Below are positions 7,854-16,855 of a stretch of 59,667 bases of DNA, piece after piece. Source of the stretch: JAWHQP01 sp032586195 (GTDB lineage: Bacteria > Pseudomonadota > Gammaproteobacteria > Enterobacterales > Pasteurellaceae). The stretch is from contig JAWHQP010000012.1 in assembly GCA_032586195.1 (NCBI GenBank), positions 1 through 59,667 on the forward strand, given 5' to 3'. The position numbers and the translations under genes were made by a program. Each line of letters opens with the position of its first letter. Within the stretch, counting starts at the first letter, position 1. The notes beneath the pieces were generated by a model that did no database searches, was not told the origin of the DNA, and worked only from the letters and a program-made list of their open reading frames with translations.

Positions 7854-9224
7854 ATGGAACGCGACTTTTCTTCACTTTGGCAGAATTGCCTGTTACAGCT
7901 ACAGGATCAAATATCCTCAACGGATTTCAGTACCTGGCTGCGCCCGCTGCAAGCGGATACCACGCAGCCGAACTGTATTGTGCTATATGCCTCCAATATG
8001 TTTGTGAAAAGCTGGGTGGAAAACAATTATCTCGGTCAAATCAGCAAGATTGCTCAGGAACTGAGTCATAACCCCGAATTAGTGATTAAAGTGCAGGAAG
8101 GCACAAAACCCGTGGTATCACGTCAAATGCCGCCCGCGGCTGACAACACAACGGCAATTGCGGTGTCATATCAGGCAGATTCCGAATCGGCCGTACAGTT
8201 TCGTTCCAATTTAAACCCTCATCATCTGTTTAATAACTTCGTAGAGGGGAAATCTAATCAGCTGGCCCGCGCGGTGGGGCAAAAGGTAGCCAAAAAACCG
8301 GGGGACAAATCCGCCAATCCGCTGTTTTTATACGGCGGTACCGGTTTAGGCAAAACCCATTTGCTGCATGCCGTGGGTAACGGCATCTTGGACGATAAAC
8401 CAAGCGCCCGCGTGGTTTATATTCACGCCGAGAGATTTGTACAGGAATATGTCAAAGCCCTTAAGGCGGAACGCATTGAAAACTTTAAAAAATTTTACCG
8501 TTCTCTGGATGCGTTATTGATTGATGATATTCAATTTTTCGCGGGCAAAGACGGTACGCAAGAAGAATTTTTCAACACGTTCAATTCGTTATTTGAAGGT
8601 GAAAAACAAATTATTCTCACCTCGGATCGCTATCCGCGTGAAATTGAAAAAATTGACGATCGATTAAAATCACGCTTCAGCTGGGGGTTAAGTATCGCCA
8701 TCGAGCCGCCAGAACTGGAAACCCGCGTGGCGATCCTGATGAAAAAAGCCGAAGAAAAACAGATTCATCTGCCCGAAGAAGTGGCATTTTTTATCGGACA
8801 GAAATTACGTACCAACGTACGCGAGCTGGAAGGCGCATTAAACCGCGTTCATGCCAACGCAGAATTTACCGGCAAGGCAATTACCATTGATTTTGTACGT
8901 GAAACCTTAAAAGACATGCTTGCCTTGCAGGATAAATTAGTCACCGTGGATAATATTCAGAAAGTTGTGGCGGAATACTACCGTATTAAGGTGTCGGATT
9001 TAAAATCCAAGGATCGTTCACGTTCCATCGCGCGCCCCCGCCAGCTGGCGATGGCGTTATCCAAGGAACTGACCAACCGCAGCCTGCCCGAAATCGGTAA
9101 AGGGTTCGGCGATCGCGATCATACCACGGTACTTCACGCCTGCCGCACCATTGCAAAATTGCGTGAAGAAGATAACAACATTCAGGAAGATTGGTCGAAT
9201 CTCATTCGTACATTATCCGCATAA
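7854..9224 (+). CDS. dnaA: Chromosomal replication initiator protein DnaA
   Basis: Binds DnaA boxes at the origin and opens the duplex. The 456-residue protein has the N-terminal helicase-loading domain, a variable linker (about 85-120), an AAA+ domain with GGTGLGKTH and LLIDDIQFF, and the C-terminal DNA-binding domain with the DHTTVLHACR signature. It heads the dnaA-dnaN-recF block, the ancestral order, diverging from rpmH. Confidence 0.98.
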   Translation: MERDFSSLWQNCLLQLQDQISSTDFSTWLRPLQADTTQPNCIVLYASNMFVKSWVENNYLGQISKIAQELSHNPELVIKVQEGTKPVVSRQMPPAADNTTAIAVSYQADSESAVQFRSNLNPHHLFNNFVEGKSNQLARAVGQKVAKKPGDKSANPLFLYGGTGLGKTHLLHAVGNGILDDKPSARVVYIHAERFVQEYVKALKAERIENFKKFYRSLDALLIDDIQFFAGKDGTQEEFFNTFNSLFEGEKQIILTSDRYPREIEKIDDRLKSRFSWGLSIAIEPPELETRVAILMKKAEEKQIHLPEEVAFFIGQKLRTNVRELEGALNRVHANAEFTGKAITIDFVRETLKDMLALQDKLVTVDNIQKVVAEYYRIKVSDLKSKDRSRSIARPRQLAMALSKELTNRSLPEIGKGFGDRDHTTVLHACRTIAKLREEDNNIQEDWSNLIRTLSA

Positions 9225-9238
9225 ACAAGAGGATCACT

Positions 9239-10339
9239 ATGCAGTTTATCGTTTCAAGAGAGCAGCTTTTAAAACCATTACAGCAAGTATGCGGCGTATT
9301 AAGCAGTCGCCCCAATATTCCCGTGCTCAATAATGTATTACTTCAAATCAATGATGATCGCTTAACCCTCACCGGCACCGATCTGGAAGTGGAACTCTCC
9401 ACTCAGGCCCGGTTGCTGGCGGGCGGTAAAGGCACTTTCACCATTCCGGCGAAAAAATTTCTAGATATTTGCCGCAGCTTTGCCGATGACGCCGAAATCA
9501 GCGTTACCTTCGAAGAAGACCGAGCCATTGTCCGCTCCGGTCGTACCAAATTTAATCTCGCCACGTTGCCGGCGGAAGAATACCCGAATTTAGCCGATTG
9601 GCAGTCGGAAGTGGATTTTCCGCTGGAACAGGCCACCTTACGCCGCCTGATCGAAGCCACCCAGTTTTCCATGGCGAACCAGGACGCCCGCTATTTCTTA
9701 AACGGCATGAAATTTGAAACGGAAGGCAATCTGCTGCGCACCGTCGCCACCGACGGACATCGTCTTGCGGTGTGTACTATCGCCTTAGAGCAGGATTTGC
9801 AGAACCACGCGGTTATCGTACCGCGCAAGGGAGTACTGGAATTGGTACGGCTGTTGGACAGCAACAATGATATGCCCGCCCGCCTGCAAATCGGTACCAA
9901 CAACATTCGCGTGCAATTAGGCAGTGTGGAATTCACTTCCAAACTGATTGACGGACGCTTCCCAGACTATCGCCGCGTGCTGCCGCGCAATGCGGATCGC
10001 ATTTTAGAAGCGGATTGGGACGTACTGAAACAAGCCTTTGTGCGCGCCGCGATTCTTTCCAGCGAACGGTTCCGCAGTGTGCGCTTACAACTGGCGCAGA
10101 ACCAGATGACCATCACCGCCACCAATCCGGAACAGGAAGAAGCGGAAGAAATCATCGATGTTTCTTACACGGGCGAAGAAATGGAAGTCGGCTTTAACGT
10201 CAGCTATGTGCTGGACGTACTCAACGCCTTGAAATGCAGCCGAGTCCGCATGCGGCTGACCGATGCCTCTTCCAGCTGTTTAATCGAAGATTGTGCCGAT
10301 GCCAGCGCGGAATATGTGATTATGCCGATGCGCTTATAA
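9239..10339 (+). CDS. dnaN: DNA polymerase III beta sliding clamp
   Basis: Forms the ring that tethers the replicative polymerase to DNA. The start is the ATG at 9239 (MQFIVSREQLLKPLQQV), preceded by AAGAGGA; the open frame extends 48 bases further upstream into the end of dnaA but has no ribosome site there. The 366-residue product has the three-fold clamp domains and ends in the conserved YVIMPMRL. It lies 14 bases after dnaA and is likely co-transcribed. Confidence 0.98.
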   Translation: MQFIVSREQLLKPLQQVCGVLSSRPNIPVLNNVLLQINDDRLTLTGTDLEVELSTQARLLAGGKGTFTIPAKKFLDICRSFADDAEISVTFEEDRAIVRSGRTKFNLATLPAEEYPNLADWQSEVDFPLEQATLRRLIEATQFSMANQDARYFLNGMKFETEGNLLRTVATDGHRLAVCTIALEQDLQNHAVIVPRKGVLELVRLLDSNNDMPARLQIGTNNIRVQLGSVEFTSKLIDGRFPDYRRVLPRNADRILEADWDVLKQAFVRAAILSSERFRSVRLQLAQNQMTITATNPEQEEAEEIIDVSYTGEEMEVGFNVSYVLDVLNALKCSRVRMRLTDASSSCLIEDCADASAEYVIMPMRL

Positions 10340-10394
10340 CAGGTTCAAAACTCGCGAAATCAGCACCGCACTTTGCACGGTCCGTTAAACAAAA

Positions 10395-11474
10395 ATGGCA
10401 ATCTCCCGTTTAATCATTGAGAATTTCCGCAATCTCGCCGCCGTGGATCTTGAATTTGACCACGGCTTTAACTTTTTGGTAGGCAACAACGGCAGCGGTA
10501 AAACCAGCCTGCTGGAAAGCATTTTCTACCTCGGTCACGGACGTTCCTTTAAAAGTGCCGTCACCACTCGTATTATCAGCTATGATCAGCCGCAGTTCAC
10601 CCTGCACGGGCGTATTCAAGAACAGCAGCATGAATGGTCGGTAGGCTTACAAAAGCAACGTAAAGAAGGTAACACCATCGTCAGAATCAACGGCGAGGAC
10701 GGCAATAAAATCGCCGATCTCGCCCATTTACTGCCGATGCAAATCATCACCCCCGAGGGCTTAACCCTGTTAAACGGCGGGCCGAGCTACCGGCGGGCCT
10801 TTCTGGATTGGGGTCTGTTTCATCACCAAACCGGTTTTCACGCCGCCTGGTCGAGCCTCAACCGCCTGCTCAAGCAACGCAACGCCGCCCTTAATCAGAC
10901 CTATGATTATGCCATGCTGAAAGCCTGGGATATTGAGCTGGCAAAGCTTGCCCATCAGGTCACGGCCTGGCGCACGGAATACGCGGAGGCGCTGCGCCCC
11001 GCCATTGAAAAAACCTGCCGGCTGTTTCTGCCCGAACTGGATATTCACGTCAGTTTTCATCAGGGCTGGGAAAAGGATAGTGATTACGCTCGGCTGTTAA
11101 TGGATAATTTTGATCGCGATCGCGCTATCGGCTACACGGTTTCAGGCCCGCAAAAAGCTGATTTTCGCTTTAAAACCAACGGATTGCCCGTAGAAGACGT
11201 ACTTTCGCGCGGACAGCTTAAGCTGCTGATGTGTGCCTTGCGGCTGGCTCAGGGTGAACATTTGACGGCACAAAAAAACCGTCACTGTATTTTTTTAATC
11301 GACGATTTCGCCTCAGAACTGGACGAAACCAAACGAGTGTTGTTGGCGGAACGCTTACGTCACAGCGATTCACAGGTATTCATCACGGCAATTAGCGCAG
11401 ATCAACTGAAACCCATGCAGCCCGAACGGCACCGCACTTTCAAAGTGGAAAATGGAAAGATTGAAAGGATGTAA
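10395..11474 (+). CDS. recF: DNA replication and repair protein RecF
   Basis: An SMC-like ATPase that with RecO and RecR loads RecA at gaps. The 359-residue protein begins MAISRLIIENFRNL, has Walker A GNNGSGKTS near residue 35, the signature VLSRGQLKLL and a Walker B with CIFLIDDFASELD. It lies 55 bases after dnaN; the gap holds one uptake signal. Another uptake signal near its 3' end is read His-Arg-Thr-Phe. It converges on nrdG. Confidence 0.97.
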   Translation: MAISRLIIENFRNLAAVDLEFDHGFNFLVGNNGSGKTSLLESIFYLGHGRSFKSAVTTRIISYDQPQFTLHGRIQEQQHEWSVGLQKQRKEGNTIVRINGEDGNKIADLAHLLPMQIITPEGLTLLNGGPSYRRAFLDWGLFHHQTGFHAAWSSLNRLLKQRNAALNQTYDYAMLKAWDIELAKLAHQVTAWRTEYAEALRPAIEKTCRLFLPELDIHVSFHQGWEKDSDYARLLMDNFDRDRAIGYTVSGPQKADFRFKTNGLPVEDVLSRGQLKLLMCALRLAQGEHLTAQKNRHCIFLIDDFASELDETKRVLLAERLRHSDSQVFITAISADQLKPMQPERHRTFKVENGKIERM

Positions 11475-11587
11475 AGTGCGGTGTTAAAAATCCGATTTTT
11501 GCACTTTGCCGAAGAACGCTGCCGCCGACGATAGCGGAACACAAATGTCTCTGCGTATAAAAACTCCGTTTTTCAACACCGCACTTT
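11473..11587. terminator. Inverted uptake-signal pair between recF and nrdG
   Basis: Two uptake signals face each other as 13-base perfect arms, AAAGTGCGGTGTT (11473-11485) and its complement (11575-11587), 89 bases apart. They fill the gap between the convergent recF and nrdG genes. The long spacer makes it a weak classical terminator. The spacer resembles that of the element at 38701, mainly in the last 30 bases. Confidence 0.5.
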
Positions 11588-11591
11588 GCCG

Positions 11592-12068
11592 CTAAAACTC
11601 ACCCGCCTTAAACCGATGCACAATTTGATTGGATGATCCTCTCCATACTAAAGACGGATCCGCCAGCTCCTTGATGAACTTACCATCGATTAACACGTTG
11701 ATATAAGGCAGCATTTGCCGTTGGTAATCGTTCAACTCCTCTAATTTATACCCCGTCCAGCACCAGATATCCTTATCGGGACATTCCCGTTTAATGCGCT
11801 GCACCAGCGGTAACAGGCATTCCACATTGCGCGGGTGCAGGGGATCGCCGCCGGAAAGCGTCAGCCCCTGGCGTTTAATGCGGGTGTCCTTCAAGTCCCT
11901 GATAATTTGTTCTTCCATCGCCTGATCGAACAAACGCCCGGCAGAAAATGACCAGCTTTTCTGGTTATAGCAGCCCTTACAGGCATGCTCACAGCCGCTG
12001 ACAAACAGCGTGCAACGAGTCCCTTCACCGTTGACGATATCGACCGGGTAATATTGTAAATAGTGCAT
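11592..12068 (-). CDS. nrdG: Anaerobic ribonucleotide reductase activating protein
   Basis: A radical SAM enzyme that makes the glycyl radical on NrdD. The 158-residue product starts at the ATG at 12068 (MHYLQYYPVDIVNGEGTR), which aligns with E. coli NrdG; the open frame upstream of it is only a shadow of nrdD. The cluster-binding motif CEHACKGC and the LSGGDPLHP motif are present. It is downstream of nrdD, but the 193-base gap between them is unusually long and structured. Confidence 0.95.
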   Translation of the reverse strand: MHYLQYYPVDIVNGEGTRCTLFVSGCEHACKGCYNQKSWSFSAGRLFDQAMEEQIIRDLKDTRIKRQGLTLSGGDPLHPRNVECLLPLVQRIKRECPDKDIWCWTGYKLEELNDYQRQMLPYINVLIDGKFIKELADPSLVWRGSSNQIVHRFKAGEF

Positions 12069-12261
12069 TATTGATTTTACAAAGATACGGAATATAACAA
12101 CCTCATATCCCTCCTGCGGCCTCAAGTGCAACAATATTTTCAGCAAAGCAGCCCGAAACGAGAGTAAAGGCTGCTTTTGGTAAAGAAAATTTTGTCTAAG
12201 CGGGATGAATGCCACAGCAGGGTTGCTTTCTTTCGGCAACACAAAGAAAGCAACGGTACAA
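12069..12261 (-). other. Structured nrdD-nrdG spacer
   Basis: Holds two hairpins. The first is a 12-base perfect stem, GTTGCTTTCTTT / AAAGAAAGCAAC (12222-12233 and 12243-12254), directly after the nrdD stop. The second is a 9-base stem, AAAGCAGCC / GGCTGCTTT (12145-12153 and 12169-12177). Neither has a strong T run on the minus strand. An open frame crosses the spacer in line with nrdG, but it lacks a start of its own and looks accidental. Confidence 0.6.
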
Positions 12262-14388
12262 TTACATATGTTTAACCCGGCGTTTAACTTCTTCCTGTTT
12301 ACCGGCGTTGAACGGTCTTGCATCCGGGCTGCCGAGATAACCGCAGACACGGCGGGTGACAGAAACGGTTTCACTGTTGTGATTGCCGCATTTCGGGCAG
12401 GTGAAGCCCTTGCTGGTACATTCAAATTCACCCGTATAGCCGCATTCGTAGCATTCGTCAATCGGCGTGTTGGTGCCGTAATAAGGCACGCGATCGTAGC
12501 TGTAATCCCACACGTCTTCCAAAGCTCTGAGATTGTGCTGAATGTTCGGATATTCGCCGTAGCAGATAAAACCGCCGCTCGCCAGTGGCGGATAAGGCAT
12601 TTCAAAGTCAAGTTTATCGTATGGATTCACCTTTTTCTCCACATCCAAGTGATAGCTATTGGTGTAATATCCTTTATCGGTCACGCCGTCAATCACACCG
12701 AATTCCTTGGTGTCCAGACGACAGAACCGATCGCACAGATTTTCGCTCGGAGTGGAATACAAACTGAAGGCATAACCCGTTTCCCGCTGCCATGCTTTGG
12801 TGGCGTCACTCAAGTGAGCCACGATATCAACGCCTTTCTGACGTAGCATTTCATCATCATAAATATGGTGATTTGAATACAGTGCGTTGATGGTTTCATG
12901 AATACCGATATAGCCGAGAGAAATAGAAGCTCGTCCGTTTTTGAAGATTTGTGCGACATTATCATCCGCCTGCAAACGCACACCGCACGCCCCTTCCATG
13001 TACAGAATCGGCGCAACCCGTGCTTTGGTGTGTTCTAAACGGGCCACACGGGTCATCAAAGCTTTTTTGGCAATGGCTAAACGCTGGTCAAGAATTTGAT
13101 AGAAACGTTCCTCGTCGCCCTTCGCTTCAATGGCAATACGTGGCAGGTTAATGCTCACTACGCCCAGATTATTACGTCCGTCATGCTGTAATTCTCCGTT
13201 TTCTTCATAGCGGCCGAGGAAGCTGCGGCAGCCCATAGGTGCTTTGAAGGAACCCGTCACTTTCACCACTTGATCATAATTAAGAATATCAGGATACATA
13301 CGTTTAGAAGCGCATTCCAACGCTAATTGTTTTATGTCGTAATTCGGGTCATTCGCCGCTTGATTTACGCCTTTTTTAATGGTGAACACCAATTTCGGGA
13401 ACACCGGTGTTTTATGATTCTTACCCAAGCCACGGATGCGGTTCTGCAAAATGGATTTCTGGATCAATCGTTCCTGCCAGCTGGTACCAAGCCCGAAACC
13501 AAGGGTCACGAACGGCGTTTGTCCATTTGAGGTATGCAGCGTATTCACTTCATATTCCAGCGACTGAAACGCGTCAAAACATTCTTTTTCGATCAACGCC
13601 CGAGCATATGCTTCCGCCTGCGGAACCTGCCACTGCTGCGCGTTCTTCAGATGTTTTTCATAGCTGAGCTGTACATAAGGAGCAAGCACTTCATCAATGC
13701 GGTTGATGGTGGTTCCGCCATAAATATGGCTCGCCACCTGAGCGATAATCTGGGCGGTGACCGCGGTCGCGGTCCCAATTGATTTCGGCGGTTCGATTTC
13801 CGCGTTGCCCATTTTAAAGCCGCGGGTAAGCATGCCTTTTAAATCTACCAGCATACAGTTAAACATTGGGAAAAACGGCGCGTAATCCAAATCGTGATAG
13901 TGAATTTCACCCCGCTCATGAGCACTCACCACATCACGCGGCAAAATATGAGATTTGGCATAGTGTTTCGCCACGATACCCGCCAGTAAATCCCGTTGGG
14001 TCGGAATCACTTTAGCGTCTTTGTTGGCGTTTTCGTTTAAGATTTCAACATTGCTTTGTTCGATTAAACCTTCGATATCCTTGGTTAACTGGCTGCGTTT
14101 TTCCCGCGCCAAATCACGATCATGACGATATTCAATATAGGCGCGCGCCACCTGCGGATACTCGCTGGACATTAATTTATCTTCCACAATCTGCTGAATG
14201 CGGCTGATATCAATTTCTTTCTGAGTGGTCTGAAATATGGTATCGGATACCTGCTGCCCCATTTTATGACAATAACGCTCATCATCAATACCCACGGCTT
14301 TCGCCGCTTTTCTTATAGCATTAATAATACGCTGAATCTCAAAAGAGGCTCGCGAACCGTCACGTTTGATAATGAAAAATGTACTCAT
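12262..14388 (-). CDS. nrdD: Anaerobic ribonucleoside-triphosphate reductase
   Basis: Reduces ribonucleoside triphosphates to deoxynucleotides without oxygen, using a glycyl radical and formate. The 708-residue protein has an N-terminal ATP-cone (about 1-95), the catalytic barrel, a zinc site with CYECGY and CPKCGN near the end, and the glycyl radical loop RVCGYLGSPDARPFNAGK. Its activase nrdG follows. The upstream region carries a pair of NrdR boxes and a CRP/FNR-type palindrome. Confidence 0.97.
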   Translation of the reverse strand: MSTFFIIKRDGSRASFEIQRIINAIRKAAKAVGIDDERYCHKMGQQVSDTIFQTTQKEIDISRIQQIVEDKLMSSEYPQVARAYIEYRHDRDLAREKRSQLTKDIEGLIEQSNVEILNENANKDAKVIPTQRDLLAGIVAKHYAKSHILPRDVVSAHERGEIHYHDLDYAPFFPMFNCMLVDLKGMLTRGFKMGNAEIEPPKSIGTATAVTAQIIAQVASHIYGGTTINRIDEVLAPYVQLSYEKHLKNAQQWQVPQAEAYARALIEKECFDAFQSLEYEVNTLHTSNGQTPFVTLGFGLGTSWQERLIQKSILQNRIRGLGKNHKTPVFPKLVFTIKKGVNQAANDPNYDIKQLALECASKRMYPDILNYDQVVKVTGSFKAPMGCRSFLGRYEENGELQHDGRNNLGVVSINLPRIAIEAKGDEERFYQILDQRLAIAKKALMTRVARLEHTKARVAPILYMEGACGVRLQADDNVAQIFKNGRASISLGYIGIHETINALYSNHHIYDDEMLRQKGVDIVAHLSDATKAWQRETGYAFSLYSTPSENLCDRFCRLDTKEFGVIDGVTDKGYYTNSYHLDVEKKVNPYDKLDFEMPYPPLASGGFICYGEYPNIQHNLRALEDVWDYSYDRVPYYGTNTPIDECYECGYTGEFECTSKGFTCPKCGNHNSETVSVTRRVCGYLGSPDARPFNAGKQEEVKRRVKHM

Positions 14389-14427
14389 GGGGATATTCCT
14401 TATACTGTGGTAAATAGAAATAAAAAA

Positions 14428-14475
14428 ACACTATATATAGGTTTTTTAATAGAATGCGACCACTATATATAGTTT
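14428..14475 (-). promoter_or_regulatory. Pair of NrdR boxes
   Basis: Two 16-base boxes with the shared core ACTATATATAG lie at 14428-14443 and 14460-14475. Their centres are 32 bases apart, the three-helical-turn spacing typical of paired NrdR sites, and both fit acaCwAtATaTwGtgt. NrdR represses reductase genes when dATP is high. They end 41 bases before the nrdD start codon. Confidence 0.88.
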
Positions 14476-14593
14476 TTTATTAAATTACAAATACTATACA
14501 TATTGGTTGAACCAGCTAAAAAATGATTAGTTATTGTTTTCAAAGGGAATTAAAAATTCAGGGGGATTTAGAAAAATTTTTTTATTCTCTTTT

Positions 14594-14609
14594 TGTGATT
14601 TAGATCACG
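14594..14609. promoter_or_regulatory. CRP/FNR-family palindrome upstream of nrdD
   Basis: TGTGATTTAGATCACG differs at one arm base from the CRP half-sites TGTGA and TCACA. It lies about 206 bases upstream of the nrdD start. The distance is long, so its target is uncertain. Confidence 0.5.
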
Positions 14610-14658
14610 AAAAAGTCAAAATGCACTTGCATACTTAGCATTTAATCGGGGGAACGAA

Positions 14659-14721
14659 AAAGCGCGGTGCTGATTTTTCGAGTTTTGCAGATCAAAAACC
14701 GGAAAATCAGCACCGCACTTT
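14659..14721 (-). terminator. Uptake-signal hairpin terminator after the ygdQ-like gene
   Basis: Arms of 19 bases at 14659-14677 and 14703-14721 pair with one mismatch; each contains an uptake core, the left one degenerate (AGCGCGGT). The loop is 25 bases. On the minus strand the stem ends in CTTTTTC, fitting termination after the gene at 14747-15463. Confidence 0.7.
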
Positions 14722-14746
14722 ATTGCAAACATGCCATTGCAAGCGG

Positions 14747-15463
14747 TTAATCCGGCAGCTTGCGTATGCGGATATTGATCATCTCCACCAACACCGAAAA
14801 CGCCATAGCGAAATAAACGTAGCCTTTCGGAATGTGGAAATCAAGCCCTTCCGCAATCAGTGTGACGCCAATCATAATCAGAAAGGCCAATGCAAGAATC
14901 TTGAGCGTCGGATTAGCGTCAATGAAGTCGCCAATCGCCTTAGAGGCCAGCATCATAATCCCCACCGCAATCACAATGGCAATGATCATCACTTCAATAT
15001 GATTCGCCATCCCGACCGCGGTAATCACGGAATCCAGCGAGAATACGATATCCAGCAGCGCGATTTCGATTAACGTCGTGCAATAACCCGCCTTTTTCTT
15101 CCGGATTCGTCCGTCCGCCGCCTCATGCGGCGTCATTTCACTATGGATTTCATGTGTGCTTTTCATCAACAGAAACAGGCCGCCGATCAGCAAAATCAAA
15201 TCCCGTCCCGAAATTTCCTGCTCAAATGCGCTAAACAGCGGCGTCGTGAGCTGCATAATCCATGCCAGCGAAAGCAGTAACAGGATACGCGTGCCCATGG
15301 CAAGGGTTAAACCTAAAATGCGGGCCGATTGGCGTTGGCTTTCCGGCAAGCGTCCCACTAAGATGCTAATAAAAATAATATTATCGATCCCCAGCACAAT
15401 TTCCAGTGCGGTCAGGGTCAATAACGCCACCCAGGCTTCCGGGCTGAACATCCACTCAAACAT
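14747..15463 (-). CDS. ygdQ: TerC/YgdQ family integral membrane protein
   Basis: A 238-residue inner-membrane protein of the TerC family with about seven membrane segments. It has the family's acidic membrane motif (ALEIVLGIDNIIF) and its second copy (EIALLDIVFSLDSVITAVGM). TerC relatives export manganese or affect metal homeostasis, but the substrate of YgdQ is not established. It follows mutH on the same strand, the same pairing as mutH-ygdQ in E. coli, which supports the name. Confidence 0.85.
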   Translation of the reverse strand: MFEWMFSPEAWVALLTLTALEIVLGIDNIIFISILVGRLPESQRQSARILGLTLAMGTRILLLLSLAWIMQLTTPLFSAFEQEISGRDLILLIGGLFLLMKSTHEIHSEMTPHEAADGRIRKKKAGYCTTLIEIALLDIVFSLDSVITAVGMANHIEVMIIAIVIAVGIMMLASKAIGDFIDANPTLKILALAFLIMIGVTLIAEGLDFHIPKGYVYFAMAFSVLVEMINIRIRKLPD

Positions 15464-15533
15464 AACAAACCTAATAAAATAATAATAAAAGAAACGGAAT
15501 CATATAACGCCGCCGAATAAAAGCAATCGGAAA

Positions 15534-16208
15534 TTAACGACGCTGCAGAAAGTTCTGCAGAATTTCGGCGGTAAACTCTTTGCGCAGATAAAACCCCAAC
15601 GGCAAGGTATCAATAATTTCGCCATTGCTGCCGATGCCTTTGGTTTTGGCCCGGCTGTTGGCGCCTTTCGGGCGTAATTGCAACACCTCGCCGATTTTAG
15701 CGGTAATCTGATGTACCTTGCCCAGTACAATGTAATCCATCAGTTCTTCCCAATCCCGCCGCAATCTGCTTTCCTGCTCCGCGTTCGGCTGCCATAGAAT
15801 CGGACTACCGATATAACGCTGTGCCAGCGGAATATGACGTTCGCCCTGAATCGGTATCCACAGTACCTTGGAAAGCTTATAGCGAAGATGAGACGTCTGC
15901 CAGTTTACTCCCGAGGTTTGAATCAGCGGAGCGAGACTAACGAAAGTGGTTTCCAGCGGATAGCCCCGCGCGTTAATCGGAATGGTTTTCAGCTCAATGC
16001 CGAGATGGGCAAAGTCCCGTTCGGGCTTGCTGCCCGCGTTGGCGCCGAGAGCGGTTTCAATCAGCATACCGACCCAGCCCTTATCCCGTTTTAAATCCGG
16101 CGGCACGGGGATATCCAACTCGCCGGCCACCTCGGCAAAGGTTAACCCTGCGATGGCATTGGCTCGCGCCAGTAATTCCTGCTCGGATTGGGGCAATGAT
16201 ATGTGCAT
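15534..16208 (-). CDS. mutH: DNA mismatch repair endonuclease MutH
   Basis: Nicks the unmethylated strand at GATC sites when activated by MutS and MutL. The catalytic triad is visible in DFAHLGIELKT (Asp, Glu and Lys). The ATG at 16208 gives 224 residues, the usual MutH length. A longer frame from a TTG at 16229 would only add residues encoded by an uptake signal (16216-16224), so I reject that start. Presence of MutH implies Dam methylation in this organism. Confidence 0.95.
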   Translation of the reverse strand: MHISLPQSEQELLARANAIAGLTFAEVAGELDIPVPPDLKRDKGWVGMLIETALGANAGSKPERDFAHLGIELKTIPINARGYPLETTFVSLAPLIQTSGVNWQTSHLRYKLSKVLWIPIQGERHIPLAQRYIGSPILWQPNAEQESRLRRDWEELMDYIVLGKVHQITAKIGEVLQLRPKGANSRAKTKGIGSNGEIIDTLPLGFYLRKEFTAEILQNFLQRR

Positions 16209-16242
16209 AATACTAAAGTGCGGTGTCAAAAACGGGAATTTT

Positions 16243-16782
16243 TTAACTTCTGTATTTCTTCAATAATTTCTGTTTAACGTGTTCCACGCCTTTATCCACA
16301 TAATCAATTTTTTCCAGCCGCAATAAATAGCGTTTCGCCGTCAGGCCGCCGCCAAAGCCGGTGAGCTGCTTTTGTTTGCCCAGAATGCGGTGGCACGGAA
16401 TAATAATACTGATAGGATTGCTGCCCACGGCGCCCCCCACCGCGCGTACCGCTTTAGGATTATCCACTGCCGCGGCCAAAGCTCCGTAACTGGAGGTTTG
16501 CCCGAAAGCGATCCGGCGCAGCGCCCGCCAAATGCTTTGCTGGAATGCGGTTCCCTGCGGATTGAGCGGAATATCGGCGAAACTTTCCGGTTCGCCCTGA
16601 AAATAGCGGTCCAACGCCGCCGCGACACGGGCGAACAACGGCAAATGCGCATTTAAGATCCACTTAGGATTCGGTTCGAGCTGTTCTTCTTCAAAATCTA
16701 AATTGGTGAGCTGATCGTTTTGTGCAATCATCAACAAACGTCCCACGGGGGATTGATAATATTGATAATAAATGTCCGCCAT
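16243..16782 (-). CDS. ogt: Methylated-DNA--protein-cysteine methyltransferase
   Basis: Transfers the alkyl group from O6-alkylguanine to its own cysteine and repairs the base. The active-site motif IIPCHRIL is present. The ATG at 16782 (MADIYYQYYQSPVG) has GGAGG seven bases upstream and gives 179 residues; a TTG four codons earlier is less likely. Length and N-terminus fit Ogt rather than the larger Ada. It may be co-transcribed with mutH, 34 bases downstream. Confidence 0.93.
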   Translation of the reverse strand: MADIYYQYYQSPVGRLLMIAQNDQLTNLDFEEEQLEPNPKWILNAHLPLFARVAAALDRYFQGEPESFADIPLNPQGTAFQQSIWRALRRIAFGQTSSYGALAAAVDNPKAVRAVGGAVGSNPISIIIPCHRILGKQKQLTGFGGGLTAKRYLLRLEKIDYVDKGVEHVKQKLLKKYRS

Positions 16783-16798
16783 AACTGCCTCCAATAAA

Positions 16799-16833
16799 AA
16801 AGCGTATTCCGATTCATGTTTGAAATACGCTTT
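16799..16833 (-). terminator. Terminator after fadL
   Basis: A 10-base perfect stem, AAAGCGTATT / AATACGCTTT (16799-16808 and 16824-16833), followed by T residues on the minus strand. It lies between the fadL stop and ogt. Confidence 0.75.
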
Positions 16834-16855
16834 ATATTATATCTTTTTTCGTTAA

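Larger units (their letters stand above)
14389..14746. other. nrdD upstream region (358 bases)
   Basis: An AT-rich gap between nrdD and the ygdQ-like gene. From nrdD outward it holds two NrdR boxes, a weak FNR-like dyad (14530-14543), a CRP-type palindrome (14594-14609), and the uptake-signal terminator of the neighbouring gene (14659-14721). These are listed separately where support is good. Confidence 0.7.

Noticed and set aside
12069..12611. Long open frame joined to the 5' side of nrdG
   Set aside because: Most of it overlaps nrdD in another frame, and NrdG homology begins exactly at the ATG at 12068.
16209..16229. N-terminal extension of MutH
   Set aside because: It is only encoded by an uptake signal, begins with TTG and has no counterpart in other MutH proteins.
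16292..16300. Perfect DnaA box TTATCCACA
   Set aside because: It is a single copy within the ogt coding sequence and has no neighbours; chance is the simplest explanation.
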